Translations under genes and position numbers: made by a program
The notes under the pieces: generated by a model
Database searches by the model: none
What the model was told of the DNA's origin: nothing
The model's input: only the letters and a program-made list of their open reading frames with translations
In this document: positions 11,091-23,060 of the stretch, piece by piece
How positions within the stretch are numbered: position 1 is the first letter of the stretch
How the letters are laid out: every line of letters starts with the position of its first letter
NCBI GenBank assembly: GCA_003342895.1
Contig: PTFA01000541.1
Coordinates: 1-64,000 of the forward strand
Reading direction: 5' to 3'
Length of the DNA: 64,000 nucleotides
DNA from: Casuarius casuarius
Taxonomy: Eukaryota; Chordata; Aves; Casuariiformes; Casuariidae

Positions 11091-14000
11091 TATTTCAAGT
11101 CTACTGCCCGATCACTTAAGAACTTACGCAGAAGTTGTGCACCAGCTTGCATAGAAAAAAAAAGGGAATATGTGTCATTGAATGCACAAAAACATATTGA
11201 CTCTAGCAGTTGCTAATTCTGCACTGGGGTTTCCTCCTGTGAATACACAAACAGTTATTGTGCACAAGATGTGTTTGAAATCAGTCTTTTACGTCTTGTT
11301 TGCTCTCTCACTCCTATACCTCAGTGTCGTTCCTCATCGTTCCCAGAGTATCCTAAACAGGAAATATCTGTTAAGCTCTGTAACCCACATCTTGGAGACA
11401 AAATACCTTAGCTCCAAGAGCCAAATATTTCTCACCCTCAAAAGACTTTTGCCTGTCAGCCTTCATTTCTTCATGGTTAATGTCATTTTCTTGCAATGTT
11501 ATAGTTTCATTCTAGTGAATAACTGGTCTCAATATTTGCCAGCCTTCTCTGCCCTTGAAGTTTATATCCATGTACTTTTTAGTCAGCTTAGTTCAACCCA
11601 TTTCCCTACACGGACAAAATACCGTTGATCTACTTAAGCCATCATGGTCTGGATGCATCAAGTGAACTATGCGCAGGGAGCAGTGGTGATCAGTGTGAAG
11701 TTTTCGTTGGATGAACAGGCATCCTAGGGACTCCTGGGGAGTCTGGAGAAGTTGTAAAACACAGGAAATTACCCAGATATAGGCAGAGATGAACTGAAAC
11801 CCCCAATGCTTGCTTAGGTGCCTTTTTGGACTTGTGAATGTTGTTTGCAATATCAAAATTTCACAGGCAATTTTAAGCATATCTTTGCTCATTCTTTAAC
11901 TTTTTAGTTCAATTTTCATTATAATTTTATACAACTAAGGAAGAGCAAATATGACATTCCTAACTCTCAACAAAAAGACGGGACAATTTTTCATCAGAAA
12001 CTGCAGCTTAATCTAAACACTTCACTGTACTCTATTTCAGTGACTTTTTTTTTTATATGAAAATGATAAAATAAACCCTCATCACATCATCTTTTAGTTT
12101 TGACAATGTCAGAATGTTTTCTTTTCAATACAGCAAAAATATTTAACTTCTTTTAATTTCACTTTAAATGACTATCTTAGCATTGCTACTGTGTTTAGCC
12201 CTTTCTATTGTGCAGAGCATATTGAATAAAATATACCATACAGTAATATTTTGACACTAATGAAACATGGCTGACAATTCTAAACAACATTTTTTAATCT
12301 CATGGGGGGAAAACATATATCTTTTCATTTTCAAAGAAGTCAAACTTTGTAATGTTGGAATACTGGAGGAAAAGGCATGTTTTCTGATCTTGCTGCTAGA
12401 CAGGCACAAACTAGGATCCCTTCTGAGAACGCTAAGCAGAAAAGCAGAACTCAACACATGGCTGCCCAATGCACCATGACCAGCTTTTGGCTGTTCTTTG
12501 TGAGCCTTCGTGATAACCAAGGCTCTCACTTTTTTTTTCAGTTTTGCTTTCATTATCTTTAGAGAAAATCCAAAGGAGGCAATTGCAATAAATGTGATGT
12601 AAAGTCCACGGAAATGCAAAAGTGAATCCAGTCTCTGGTAGGCTGGGCATATAACAGCCACTGCAGGAGATAAGTGCCAAGAGTCAACTGGGTGAGAAGC
12701 TGGGCATAATTGCTGGGAATTGTGACTGTTTTAAGAGGATTGACACTGCTGGCATGCACAGTTCTGCTTTCCCGGTATGCAGATCTTGCCTTGCAATCCC
12801 AGAGGTTCCTGGCCGACTGCCAAAAACAAGTGTTATCATGGAAGATACTTTGTCACACATTCTCACTTAAGAAGAAAAGTGAACAGCTGACTCTGCTCTG
12901 TTTTAAAATAACACTGCATGCTGGACATAGGTGCATACAGAAAGCAGACGTGCAAGGCAGAGCTCACAGGATTGAGGACCATTTTGGAGACAAGTCTTTC
13001 AGGATGGTAGAGACACCACTGTGAAGTCCCCTACTAACATGTCCAAAGCCCCTGTGACTAAGGCAGTGATGTGGTAAATGAATAGTTCAGTTGCCACAGA
13101 TGCGTTGTGTGCCCTCAATTACATTGCTTAGCTGCTCTGGGGTTCTCTTTCTCCAGCTGTGGAGAGCAGTGGATGCTTCCCAAAGCCGTGAGGACACTTT
13201 TGCTCTTCATTTTTTAGATAATGCTGTTTGAAGGCAACATAGAATTGTGTGAGGGAGAAAAGAAGTATGGCAAGCTCATCTTATGAGAAACTTCAGGCAC
13301 TTACCTTTCTATTCTGACGCTCTCAATGATTTCTCTCTCCTCTCACAAAAATAATTGGAAGGCCTTTCCTTTAGCATTGCATTCATCTTACATTAGGTAT
13401 CCATCTTTCAGTTCAGTGGTGAACTGTACTATTATGAGGAGGTAAAAAGGGTTTTTTTCATTGACCTGTAAGAAGACAAAAGATGCAGACACACAGACAC
13501 ACACATGCAAAGCTCCTGGAGGGAGAATCTATTTACACCAAAGAGCAACAGCTCATCCATCTATGTTTGCTAGGTAATTTAGGCCTCAAAAGCAGTATAG
13601 CTAGCTCACTGAAATGGCATTACTTGCTACTGTTCAGGGTGAAGAATGTGGCCTTATAAAGCCGAGGTCATTATCTCTCTGAGCCTGTTTGTGGCAAGGT
13701 AAAGGAAAGAAATATGCTGTCTATCTAAGAAGACTAATATTTTCATTTCAGATGTGCTTTGTATGAAACAACTCAGTATTTTATGGGATACGACATCATT
13801 TCCAGCACATCTTTTATAATGTTTGCTTGGAGCTGGCAGAAAAAAAAACAATACTTTTGAGCCAAACCCCTGGAACTGGACAAGTTAATCACTGCAACTG
13901 TTACACTTTTCCATATCAATCATAGGATATCCACCAAGGAGAACAAGCAATGGCAATAACAAGGGAGTCCAATATGAGGAAGTCAGAGCCAGGACAATGG

Positions 14001-14481
14001 TGGTATAACTGAGCTTTCTACTTCACCATTGTTCAGAAGGGCATATTTGGACTGCCTGAATTCAGTCAAAGTAGTATGTGTCCACAAAAAACTCAGATGT
14101 CTACAGCATAGATCTGCAGTAAGGACACTTATCTGAGATTCTGCAGTAGTCTGGGGATGCGGATTGAACAGGAACACTGGAGTTTACATTCAATTCTGAT
14201 TTAATGCAAGTACACACGCTAGGAAGACTTGAATTACACACTAAAATCTATTGAGTTTATTGATTATGGACTCAGTTAAGGTAACTAAGTACAGGCACCA
14301 AGTGCTATGCACGTTATGTTAGGCATATCCCTCCTGGACTCCATCTGCTAGCCCAGAAGAGCTTGGGTCTCCCAGAGGTCTGGTGTCCTATCTGCCAGGT
14401 GACTCAGATAGCCTAAAACATTTCAGATATTGCTATATGCTATTGCTTACACAGCTGAATTGACCCCAGGTCTTCACTGAC

Positions 14482-14540
14482 TATAAAGGTAGCTTTCCTT
14501 TTTTCTTTATAAAGGTAGCTTTACCTATAAGGATAGCTTT
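14482..14540. repeat. Three 15-bp direct repeats at the CR1 5' junction
   Basis: The unit tataaaggtagcttt occurs exactly at 14482-14496 and 14508-14522, and with two changes (tataaggatagcttt) at 14526-14540. The third copy abuts the 5'-truncated CR1. The spacers are short (11 bp of pyrimidine-rich sequence, then 3 bp). The array may predate the insertion or may be a by-product of it. Confidence 0.9.
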
Positions 14541-15859
14541 GCCACCTCTGGAGCAGCTCATCCTCAACACCATCTCCATGCATGTGAAGGATAAGAAGGT
14601 GATCAGGAATAGTCAGCATGGATTCACCAAGGAGAAATCATGCTTAGTCAACCTGATAGCCTTCTATGATGGAAGGACTACCTGGGTAGATGAGGGGAGA
14701 ACAGTGGATGTTGTCTACCTTGACTTCAGCAAGGCTTTTGATGTTGTCTCCCATAACATACTCACAGGCAAGCTCAGGAAGTGTAGGGTAGATGAGTGGA
14801 CAGTGAAGTAGATTGAAAACTGGCTGAATGACAAAGCCCAGAGGGTTGTGATCAGTGGCACAAAGTCTAGTTGGACGCTAGTAACCAGTGGTGTCCTCCA
14901 AGGGTCAATACTGAGTCCAGTATTGTTCAACTTCTTCATCAATGACCTAGATGAAGGGACAGAGTGCCTCCTCAGCAAGTTTGCTGATGATACAAAACTG
15001 GGAGGAGTGGCTGAGACACCAGAGGGCTGTGCTGCCATTCAGAGGGACATGGACAGGCTGGAGAGATGGGTAGAGAGGAACCTCATGAAGTTCAACCAAG
15101 AGAAGTGCAGTGTCCCGCACCTGGGGAGGAATAACCCCATGCACCAGTACAGGCTGGGGGCTGACCTGCTGGAGAGCAGCTCTGTGGAGAAGGACCTGGG
15201 AGTCCTGGTGGACATCAAGTTAACCACGAGCCAGCAATGTGCCCTTGTGGCCAAGAAGGCCAATGGTATCCTGGGGTGCATTAGGCAACACATTTCCAGC
15301 AGGTCGAGGGAAGTAATCCTCCCCATCTCCTCAGCTCTGGTGAGGCCCCATCTGGAGTACTGTGTCCAGTTCTGAACTCCCCAGTACAAGAGAGACATGG
15401 AGCTACTGGAGTGAGTCCAACGGAGGGCTACTAAGATGAATAAGGGACCGGAACATATCTCTTATGAGGAAAGGCTGAGAGAGCTGGGCCTGTTCAGCCT
15501 GGAGAAGAGAAGTCTGAGGGGGGATCTTATCAATGTATATAACTATCTGAAGGGAGAGTGTAGAGAGGATGGGGCAAGACTCTTTTCAGTGATGCCCAGT
15601 GATAGGATGAGTGGCAGTGGGCACAGACTGAAACACAGTAAGTTCCATCTGAACATGAGGAAAAACTTCTTTACTGTGAGGGTGACAGAGCACTGGAACA
15701 GGCTGCCCAGAGAGGCTGTGGAGTCTCCATCCTTGGAGTTATTCAAAAGCCATCTGGACACATGGGAACGTGCTCTAGGTGACCCTGCTTGAGCAGAGGG
15801 AGTTGGACTAGATAATCTCTAAAGGTCCCTCCCAACCTCAACCATTCTGTGATTCTGTG
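14541..15859 (+). mobile_element. 5'-truncated CR1 LINE with intact 3' end
   Basis: A CR1 non-LTR retrotransposon copy of about 1.3 kb. The coding part is the C-terminal half of ORF2 (entry below). It is followed by the standard 3' end: ttggactagataatctctaaaggtccctcccaacc in two adjoining blocks, then two tandem ATTCTGTG octamers (15844-15851 and 15852-15859). CR1 elements characteristically end in such octamers instead of poly(A). The 5' end is truncated within the reverse-transcriptase domain, at about 14545, as expected for target-primed reverse transcription that stopped early. No target-site duplication is evident, which is normal for CR1. It is clearly the youngest repeat in the window, because the reading frame is still continuous. 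Confidence 0.97.
14542..15792 (+). pseudogene. CR1 ORF2 fragment: reverse transcriptase palm/thumb and C-terminal region, three stops
   Basis: One reading frame runs through the whole segment without a frameshift and resembles CR1 ORF2 (reverse transcriptase) throughout. The fingers/palm motif VYLDFSKAFD lies at 14713-14742, the [10 protein letters not shown] motif near 14900-14930, and the catalytic FADD box at 14980-14991 with both aspartates intact. Downstream are the [24 protein letters not shown] and [17 protein letters not shown] blocks. The frame is broken by TAG at 14809-14811, TGA at 15373-15375 and TGA at 15412-15414, and it ends at a TGA (15790-15792) in the usual place before the 3' UTR. 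The endonuclease domain and the N-terminal part of the reverse transcriptase are missing, so the copy is dead. Three nonsense changes without indels in 1.25 kb indicate a moderately young insertion. Confidence 0.95.
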
Positions 15860-18299
15860 TTTTGCTCAGATTTGGACAGGTGCCAATAACTCTTCAGGTG
15901 GATTCCACCTCTCATTCCACCACTCATGCTTTCCCACACTTGATGAGACTTTCACTTCATCCTATTGAAGAAACAAAAACACCTGAAACACAAGTTAAAT
16001 TGGTCACCTAATCAAGATGATGGTTGTTTTGACTGCAGCTGCCATGGCACCAGGATTAGGGAATTAGGATTCTTCCTAGATGGTTTTAATACAGTGCCTG
16101 CCATTCCCTCCAATCTACAAAGTCAAAGTTTGCCTACCTCAGGTAGCAGACAGACTGAGTTACTCCTTACTTTCTTATGTCATTGCAGTCACCATTGTTA
16201 AGTTAGATGCCAATTTGAATTTGGCCCAAAGCAGTTCTAACCAAGAAGCTGTAACAGTTTGCTACGAACAAAATTTTGACTTTTCCTTTTGTCAGTTAGA
16301 AATAGGAATTGCTCCCCACTTGGCTGGGTTGTGAATGAGTTGGGTCATCTAGAGGAAAAAGGATCCTAGCAACAGAACTACTACTCTTGACTGTGGGTAA
16401 GGAACATACAGAAAGGTCTCTGTCTTTACCCTGTGTTCCTTTTGTGCTAGCAAACAAAACTGAATTGACCCGGAGAGACTGAACCGTGATCATGACCATG
16501 GCATTGAAGAAACCATAATATGAATTCACAACAGAAGCAAATTCTTACTATAGAAGTAACACTATTTTGGGTACTTCATAATTTCTGAGTGTTCAACTAT
16601 GCAGCCTTGAAACTCTTTCACAACAGGGCTATTAAAAAATTTATTTTCATAAGTAAAAACCAGCCAGTGAACAACATAAGTGAATATGACAATAATCTAA
16701 TCTTGTGCAATGATTTCAAACATTGCAGGAATCATCAGCAAGCTTGAGATATTTAAATCCACTGCAAATTCATCTTTCACTAGAGCCAGTGGATAATTCG
16801 CTTGCTATTTTCTCTGTTGACATGCCATTGGGGGGGGATGAGACACTCATTTTGGAAGAAGTCACCTGGAATGAAAGAAAAATAATACACAGAAATACTG
16901 AGATGCAGAACTAATAGGTTCAAACTCAGAATCTGGAGAGGAGCATTTCCTAGCGGTTGTAGATCATATCCCTCCTGGCGTTCATATCTGTTTTTTCTCC
17001 TAATCACAACTTCCTTTACTTTCTGCAATGCCTTCACACTGCTCTTGTCCTCTGCCTGCTGAAGCCCATCTTACTGTCCCTAATTCTTTCCTTTTATCAG
17101 TCCTTTTCTGCCTTAAGGTCTGTCCCTGCCTCCAGACCATCTCGTCTCCTGTCCTTCTATTTCCCACTCCTCCACTTACCTCTGGCTGAGTCTGACTTCC
17201 AATTTTGTACATTTCTATTTGAAGACTTCATAATTTAGCTACATTTAAGAATTTTTCTTCTGAGGACAACTACAGGTACATTTTTGACAGAGGTGACCCA
17301 CTAGATTTCAAGTCTTCCTTCAAAAGTGTGGAGGAGTTAAAACACTTAAATCAAATCAGAACTATGCAAATCAGATCATCCTGCATTTCTTAAGAGAGTT
17401 GCTTTAGGAGTAGCATTCCATAATGGTCTTCTTAAGAAAGGATGATTTAATTGAGAATGACAAAATTGTTACCAAAAGCTAAAAAGAGGTTGCCAAACTG
17501 AGTAATCATAATTATAGGTGATGCTACTTGTGCCCTGAGCAAAATTAACTATGTTAGCTCTTGATCTATTCAAATTCAGCTCCTCAGTTGGTCTCCTGTG
17601 CTGGCAAGGAACTTACTGGTAATCCCAGTTCTCAGCTATCAGTAAAACTAAGCCAGCAAGGATCTGCTGCTATGGACATTGCTGATTTTCTTGAGATTTA
17701 ACTTCATGCTCAAACTCTGCATAATCCCACAGTGAACTGCTGGATTCATAGTAAATCACTGTCATATTGCCTCCATTCCTGTAACTGTCGTGGTCCTGAA
17801 TCCTCCTTCATATGTGGTTTTCAGTCATTTGACAATTTTGGCATGTGGTTTGCAAGGTCAGGAATGATAACTACCTCGCTCCAGAATGATGTTTCCATAG
17901 GAAAGTAATTATTATTGCAACAGAGTTCGATTCAGCTAGAAAAATGGTAATCTGGAATTTGGGGACAAGCCCAAATATCGTCCTGTACTCACAGCTGCCA
18001 TTTTAATGCCCTGTTGACATGGAAAAGGGACGAGCAAGCCTTTAGCATTTTGCCTCCTTTCCATAGAGCATGCATTGCGTATTGCACTTGCATTCAGCAC
18101 AAAAAATGCCACTCTGAAAAGACTGTGTCAGCAGCCTTAATTGCTGGGCTGGTGCCAGGATGGATGGATCGTAGACTGATGGATTTTACGCTCCTGCATT
18201 TCTAGAGGAAGGATGAGAACAGATGGGATTTTGCCAATTTAAACTTCTGTACATGTTTAATGTCCTATTTATCTCTTCCAGTGAGCCTGAAATGGTAAT
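15860..18299. other. Gene-free DNA
   Basis: Short open frames on both strands (none above 85 codons) match nothing known. There are no clear interspersed repeats, and the segment 17040-17200 is merely pyrimidine-rich on the plus strand. Confidence 0.55.
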
Positions 18300-18500
18300 A
18301 AATGAGCTAGATTTTTACTAGAATCTGTTAATGTCATGAAAAGTGTTTGTGAAGAACAAAAAGCTCTATTAGCCTACAATGACCTGCAAATAAACAACAG
18401 GCTGTAAGGAGTGGTTACCCACTTCCTAATTTGCTTAACGGCCTTTTAATGAGTAGGCTTATGGCCATATAGTTAACACACAGGTCTAACACTCTAGAGG
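18300..18500. other. Candidate conserved non-coding block
   Basis: A repeat-free AT-rich stretch with ccacttcctaatttgcttaa and ggccttttaatgagtaggct phrases containing ETS-like (ttcct) and homeodomain-like (taat) cores. Texture suggests a regulatory element, but conservation is untested. Confidence 0.2.
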
Positions 18501-19252
18501 CCTGTATTCATGCTATTTCCTGAAACTTTGAGAAAATCTCCTATTATTTCTGTTCCTCTGTTTTTGACTTATATGGGCTTAACAGTGCATCCAAACAACC
18601 CTTAAACTTTTCTAGCAGCTGGAATACAAATAAGAGTACTAAGATATTCTTGTTATAAGTATAAGGACCTCAGTGCCCCATTCAGTTACCTATCAGACTG
18701 AATTTCCCTATCTAAATCTCAATCTCCATCTTATGTCTATCTATCTAATAAGTTTCTTTACATAAAATGTATTTCACACTTCACGTAGAAATGCAGCCCA
18801 TTTTTGTTGCTGCAGAGTTTTTTAACAGATGCCTTCAGAAGGTCTCGGTACAATAAAAAGCGTAACATAATGGAATCACTATTGCCTGGGAAAACAAACG
18901 GAGAAGGCTGCACACACCAGGAGGACAAGGAGGAAAACAAATTGAGTTAGTTTTAGATTTGCCAGCTGAAGCTGCAACACATTTTAAGTTTAGCATGGAT
19001 ACCTTCTGATGGTCAGGTGTGTGTTTATTCTAGTCCAAATCTCTTGGACATGGAAAGCACAACAGAATTATCTTTCTGATACTACTGGGCCAGAAATTCA
19101 CAGGAAACCACCCTTCTGTGTGATGTACAGGAACATCTTCAAAAGCCACCAACTCAATTGCATGTGGAAATGAAAAATAATAAGACATAACAGATTACCA
19201 TCAGCTTTCAAAAAATGTGGGTGAATTCCAGATTGAATTTTATGAGATAGAT

Positions 19253-19418
19253 AAAAAAAAAAAGGAAGAAAGAAAGGAAGGGAAGGAAAGAGAGAAAGAA
19301 AGAAAGAAAAAGAAAGAAAGAAAGAAAAAGAAAGTGAGAGAAAGCAAGCAAGAGAAAGCGAGAGAAAGCAAGAAAGAGAGAGAGGAAGAAAGAAAGAAAG
19401 GAAGGAAGGAAAGAGATA
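19253..19418. repeat. Purine tract of GAAA/GGAA/AGAG units
   Basis: About 166 bases that are almost entirely A and G on the plus strand. The tract begins with an A-run and passes through ggaa, gaaa, agagaaag and aagcaag variants. The first 82 bases (19253-19334) contain no pyrimidine, and later interruptions are single T or C bases. The long open frames on both strands here (Lys/Glu/Arg-rich on plus, Leu/Phe/Ser-rich on minus) are translations of the repeat and are not genes. Confidence 0.97.
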
Positions 19419-19534
19419 GGTAGAAATACTTTCAACATTGGACATGTTTATAAGCAAAGTGTAGCATGTCTTGTAAAAAGTTTGAAGTTTTTTTATGGAA
19501 GGATTGCTGTTGATAGTGTACAGCCTTTGCTGGC

Positions 19535-19577
19535 TACACGCACACCCACACGCACACACACGTACACACACTACACC
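19535..19577. repeat. Imperfect (CA)n microsatellite
   Basis: A run of cac/aca units with g and ccc interruptions, followed by tacacacactacacc. It lies about 120 bp downstream of the purine tract. Confidence 0.9.
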
Positions 19578-19639
19578 ATTTGTTTCTTCTGCCGAAACGC
19601 AAAGCACTTTTTAGATGTCTTGATTTAGGCAGGCAAGTT

Positions 19640-19740
19640 AGAAAATGTTGGCTCAAATAATTTAACCAAGGCCATGCAGCTGAGCAGTGACACTGCCAGG
19701 AGAGGGTAGAAGTGCCAACTCCCCCAACTTATTCCACCCT
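19640..19740 (-). mobile_element. MIR-like SINE relic, antisense
   Basis: The plus strand reads taatttaaccaaggccatgc, then agctgagcagtgacactgcc and aggagaggg. This matches the reverse complement of the MIR core, in which a paraphrase of gtgacttgcccaaggtcacacagc is followed by agtaagtggcagagccagg. MIR elements are very old tRNA-derived SINEs that survive as short relics in amniote genomes. The match is diverged and by eye; another SINE sharing this core is possible. Confidence 0.55.
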
Positions 19741-22700
19741 CATCCACATGACTACACAATATTAAAAAATAGAATTCAAATGACCTCAGCAGGTCTTTTG
19801 CTCCTCAGTATCTTACTTAGCACCTTTGTTAATGGCCTGAACACTAAACCAAAAACATTTAGCAAGAGTAAAAAGTCTGCAAATAAATTAAAGAGTAATA
19901 AGTTCCAATTAGTCTCCAAATAGAGGCTGTGATTACATGGTCTCTATTTAAGCAGCAGCAACACCAGACTTTCATGCAAAATTATAAAGGCTAATAGATT
20001 CAACAGGAAACTAAAGAGGAAAAAAGAAGAAAGGAAGTGTTTTCTCAGCTCAGACAAAATGACTTGTATTTCAGACATTCATGTACAAAATACATTTAAC
20101 CTTTTTCCTTTGTTTTCAGAACAAGGTAAGTACTAAGTGTTAGCACTTATATGTTAATGGGATGAGGACAAAAAAAGAGATTTTGATATAGAGGGCATTG
20201 ATTTAATCTAATAGGATAATTTTTTTATAAATAGAATGCCAGTCTATAGATAGGTTCAATCTTTCTGGGAGGGCGAAGGCTGAAAGAAGACGTAGAAGGA
20301 TCACAAGATATGACAGTAGTATTTAAAATGTCACTAAATTACATCTTCAGAATGAAGACTGTTGAGGAAACCAGCTTGGAAGGAGGAACATAAAAGAAAA
20401 TTGACATTGAGCTTCTCTCATCCTTTGAAGAGCTTGGAGAAAAGGGGGCTGCATTAGATCTATGTCAACATTTCTAAGGTCTAGAACTCAAGGTGGGATT
20501 TCAAATGGATGTGAAATCATTGTCATGTTATCTTAGTGACAACTGAGATTGTTCTTTTTTGGGGGGGCGGGGGGAGGTTTGATAAGGAGGCACTTAAAGG
20601 GCTCAGTTCACAGGCAGGGTAAACTGGTAGTTCTCTACCAGATTACATCAGCTCATCATCTTACATGAACCTAAATACATAACCCAGAAATGTAGATTTT
20701 TGTAGAAATAGTTATTGATAGATGGTAGACATAGGAGAATTTGGACAAGTAGAACTTATCCAAATCCATGCAATTTGTCCAGCAATCCATGGAGCTGACA
20801 CTTTAGTCTAAGTATAAATCAGAGCTGGTGTAGGAAAGTTGTATAAACAAGTCGTACAATTCAGACAATGGTTCTTCTAATGTCAAAGTATCAAATGTTT
20901 TTAAAGTCAAAACTGACTTAACAGTCAGAGATCACAAACTCTATTCAACAGCCTGTGCATGGATAAACTATTGGTGCACTGAATACTGTTCAAGCATAGA
21001 TTAATTCCATTTAACTTTAATCGTCTAATTAAGTCAGTGAGTGAGGGGGGTAGTGATGTATGATCCAGCTAAATTTAAAGGAGTAAAATCTGCATTTCAG
21101 AATGATTCATATCTTAGATAGCTTGAGTTGCCCATGGGAATTATCCAAATCTATCTCCTCTGACTGCAAAAGAAACAAAAGGGAAGGAATCCTAAGCCTA
21201 GGTGACCTAAACCATAGAGTTACCAGAAATTAAGGTTTCAACCTTTCCTTCACTGGTTTGTGAATAAAATTGGTGTTTAATTTCTGCTTACTGTTTGTCT
21301 TCAAATTCCAAATTTTGGCTTGTGTGAGATCAGGAACAAACAATGCACTGAGTGTAAGCCAGGAACTTGTAGTATCCAAGAGGACTAACTCAATTGTCAG
21401 GTTAGCACCTTATAGCCAGCAAACTCTAGGCCAGTAAAGTGACATATGCTTATAAAATGATACTATTCAGCAGAAAAAATAACCAATGCAATTAAAGCCA
21501 CAGCAGAATGAAAAAGTCCGTTTATGCATGTATAAATTTGGTGGTCCTGACTGTTAAAAGTGGAGAGATTTTAGAGATAAATATTGAAATCCTGTCATTG
21601 AGAAAGGTCTTGCCAGTCACTGGAACAGCGTGTCTAAAAATAGTCTTAAAATACTAAGAATTAAAATGGTAAAAAAATATGTAATATTGGCATTAATGGA
21701 AAGTGCCCATTAAAATGTATTTTATATATTTAAATTACAAAATATATGGGTACCAACTTTGAAGGAAAGAAAGATAAAGCCTGAGGGTGAAATTCACCTC
21801 ATATAAATTTATTTGCACTAATCATTTTCATACTCAGATAGAATACTTGAAGAGTTCAGCTATCGTCTACTTGGCTGGCCAACAGCATGTGATAAAACAG
21901 ACCAACCACTTCATCTGGATAGTGACTATCGAAAACAGTGCAATCTCAGGTACTTTGTGAACATAAATCATTAATGAAATGAGTGCATGTGAATAATACA
22001 AGAACAGAAGAGGGGCTAACACTCTTGAATTAATTGTTGCCTCAGGATAATCCTTTGGTCTGTAGTGAATAATAAACAAAGAAAATAAGTAAGGGGAATT
22101 TTAATACAAACGGCAAGGTAACTTTCTATTGGTGTATTTCATTAGTCTGCAGGAAAGGTGTCTCAGCAAAAAGGCTCAATTATTGCATTTCAAATCAGGA
22201 CAGAATACAAGGAAACATGCAAGTAACATGAAGTGATAGAGGAACAGATAGGTCTCAAACCCCAGGTTTCAGCAAACAGACCTTACAGAAGGAGAAGGAA
22301 AAACAAGCCTTAAAGAGCTGAAACCATTTCCTCAGCTCCAAAGTTCTGGGATCAGATTAAGAGAAAATATCATATCTTGATCTTTGCCAGATTAAATGAA
22401 TACCCAAGAGCCTCTTGGTAAATATATGCAAGTCTTCCAAGAATAAGCGCTGCCAGGATTTAGAGGAGAAAGGATGATTAGCCCTAAAACTTGATAAATG
22501 CATCTTGGTCACAGTCAGAATTGTGTATTTATCAATGTTGTAAGCAGAGCAGAGTGAAAGGATATCGAGCATCTCAATGGCATTATTGTTCACTGGGAGT
22601 TTGTGGCTCAGCTCTTCAACAAGAGAAACCTAATTTCTGAAATTTCATATGTTTATGCAAACTTTACATGTATTTTTGTGGATGAATAAGCATTGGCTGT

Positions 22701-22929
22701 TGATTAATAAAGAGTGAGGCTGAATATAGCAAGGTGCCTCTTGTTCCCTAACAGATATCTTTTATTTTCAGAGTGAAAAGCTGAGATACTGTGTGATACT
22801 TAAAAACTGCCTGCTAGCAAAGTTAGGGACTGCATGATTCTGAAAAAGACTAGGCACATCTGCAGCTCTTCCATCAAATGTTCTTACTCAGCCAGTTCAA
22901 GAAATTTCTACTCTTCAGCTCCTAAATAT
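19741..22929. other. Gene-free AT-rich DNA
   Basis: No exon or RNA gene is seen. A G-rich patch at 20561-20577 (seven G, C, six G, AGG) could form a G-quadruplex. The remainder is featureless AT-rich sequence with frames of at most 78 codons. Confidence 0.55.
20561..20577 (+). repeat. G-rich tract, possible quadruplex
   Basis: Two long G runs (seven and six) separated by one C and followed by AGG, directly after T6. Whether it folds cannot be told from sequence alone. Confidence 0.6.
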
Positions 22930-23060
22930 ATGTTAGGATCCAGATTCATCTCAACTAACTTCAGCAGTCTGAGTTAGGTGTCTAACCTATCTACTTATTC
23001 GGGTCCCTTTGTAGTCAGTGGAAAGACATAACATACCTGCTGGATGATTCATCCCATTTA
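22930..23060. repeat. Candidate ancient interspersed repeat with a TTAGGTGTCTAA core
   Basis: The block contains atctcaactaacttcag, then gttaggtgtctaac (22973-22986, a near-palindrome with five-base arms) and, 30 bp on, gtagtcagtgg. The first phrase recurs almost exactly near 6787 (atctcaactaacttcgg), also followed by a gtgtctaaag phrase. A similar core with tcaatgg lies near 30302. Such ttaggyryctaa plus tcaatgg combinations are, to my recollection, common in sauropsid DNA as decayed dispersed repeats. The family name is unknown to me. Confidence 0.35.

Larger units (their letters stand above)
6251..14481. other. Gene-free AT-rich DNA (8.2 kb)
   Basis: No exon or RNA gene is recognised. The longest ATG-initiated frame outside repeats in the window lies here (11182-11628, plus, 148 codons, hydrophobic and compositionally biased). 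Its start context is poor, no family matches it, and chance alone predicts about one frame of this length in 64 kb. A cluster of overlapping frames at 12257-13024 on both strands mostly uses GTG or TTG starts. Simple features are a (CTT)n patch (7160-7177) and a T14 run (9963-9976). The segment 6785-6990 resembles the candidate ancient repeat at 22930. Confidence 0.55.

Noticed and set aside
12257..13024. Cluster of overlapping frames on both strands
   Set aside because: The longest starts at GTG. Open frames on both strands at once reflect local base composition, and no family resemblance is visible.
14715..15761. Several minus-strand frames across the CR1 element
   Set aside because: They are antisense shadows of the CR1 ORF2 frame.
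17925..17940. gagttcgattc, similar to a tRNA B box
   Set aside because: There is no A box at the right distance and no cloverleaf pairing around it. The same holds for attcgaatc near 46301.
19098..19607. 169-codon minus-strand frame rich in Ser, Leu and Phe
   Set aside because: It is a translation of the GAAA/GGAA tract and the CA repeat.
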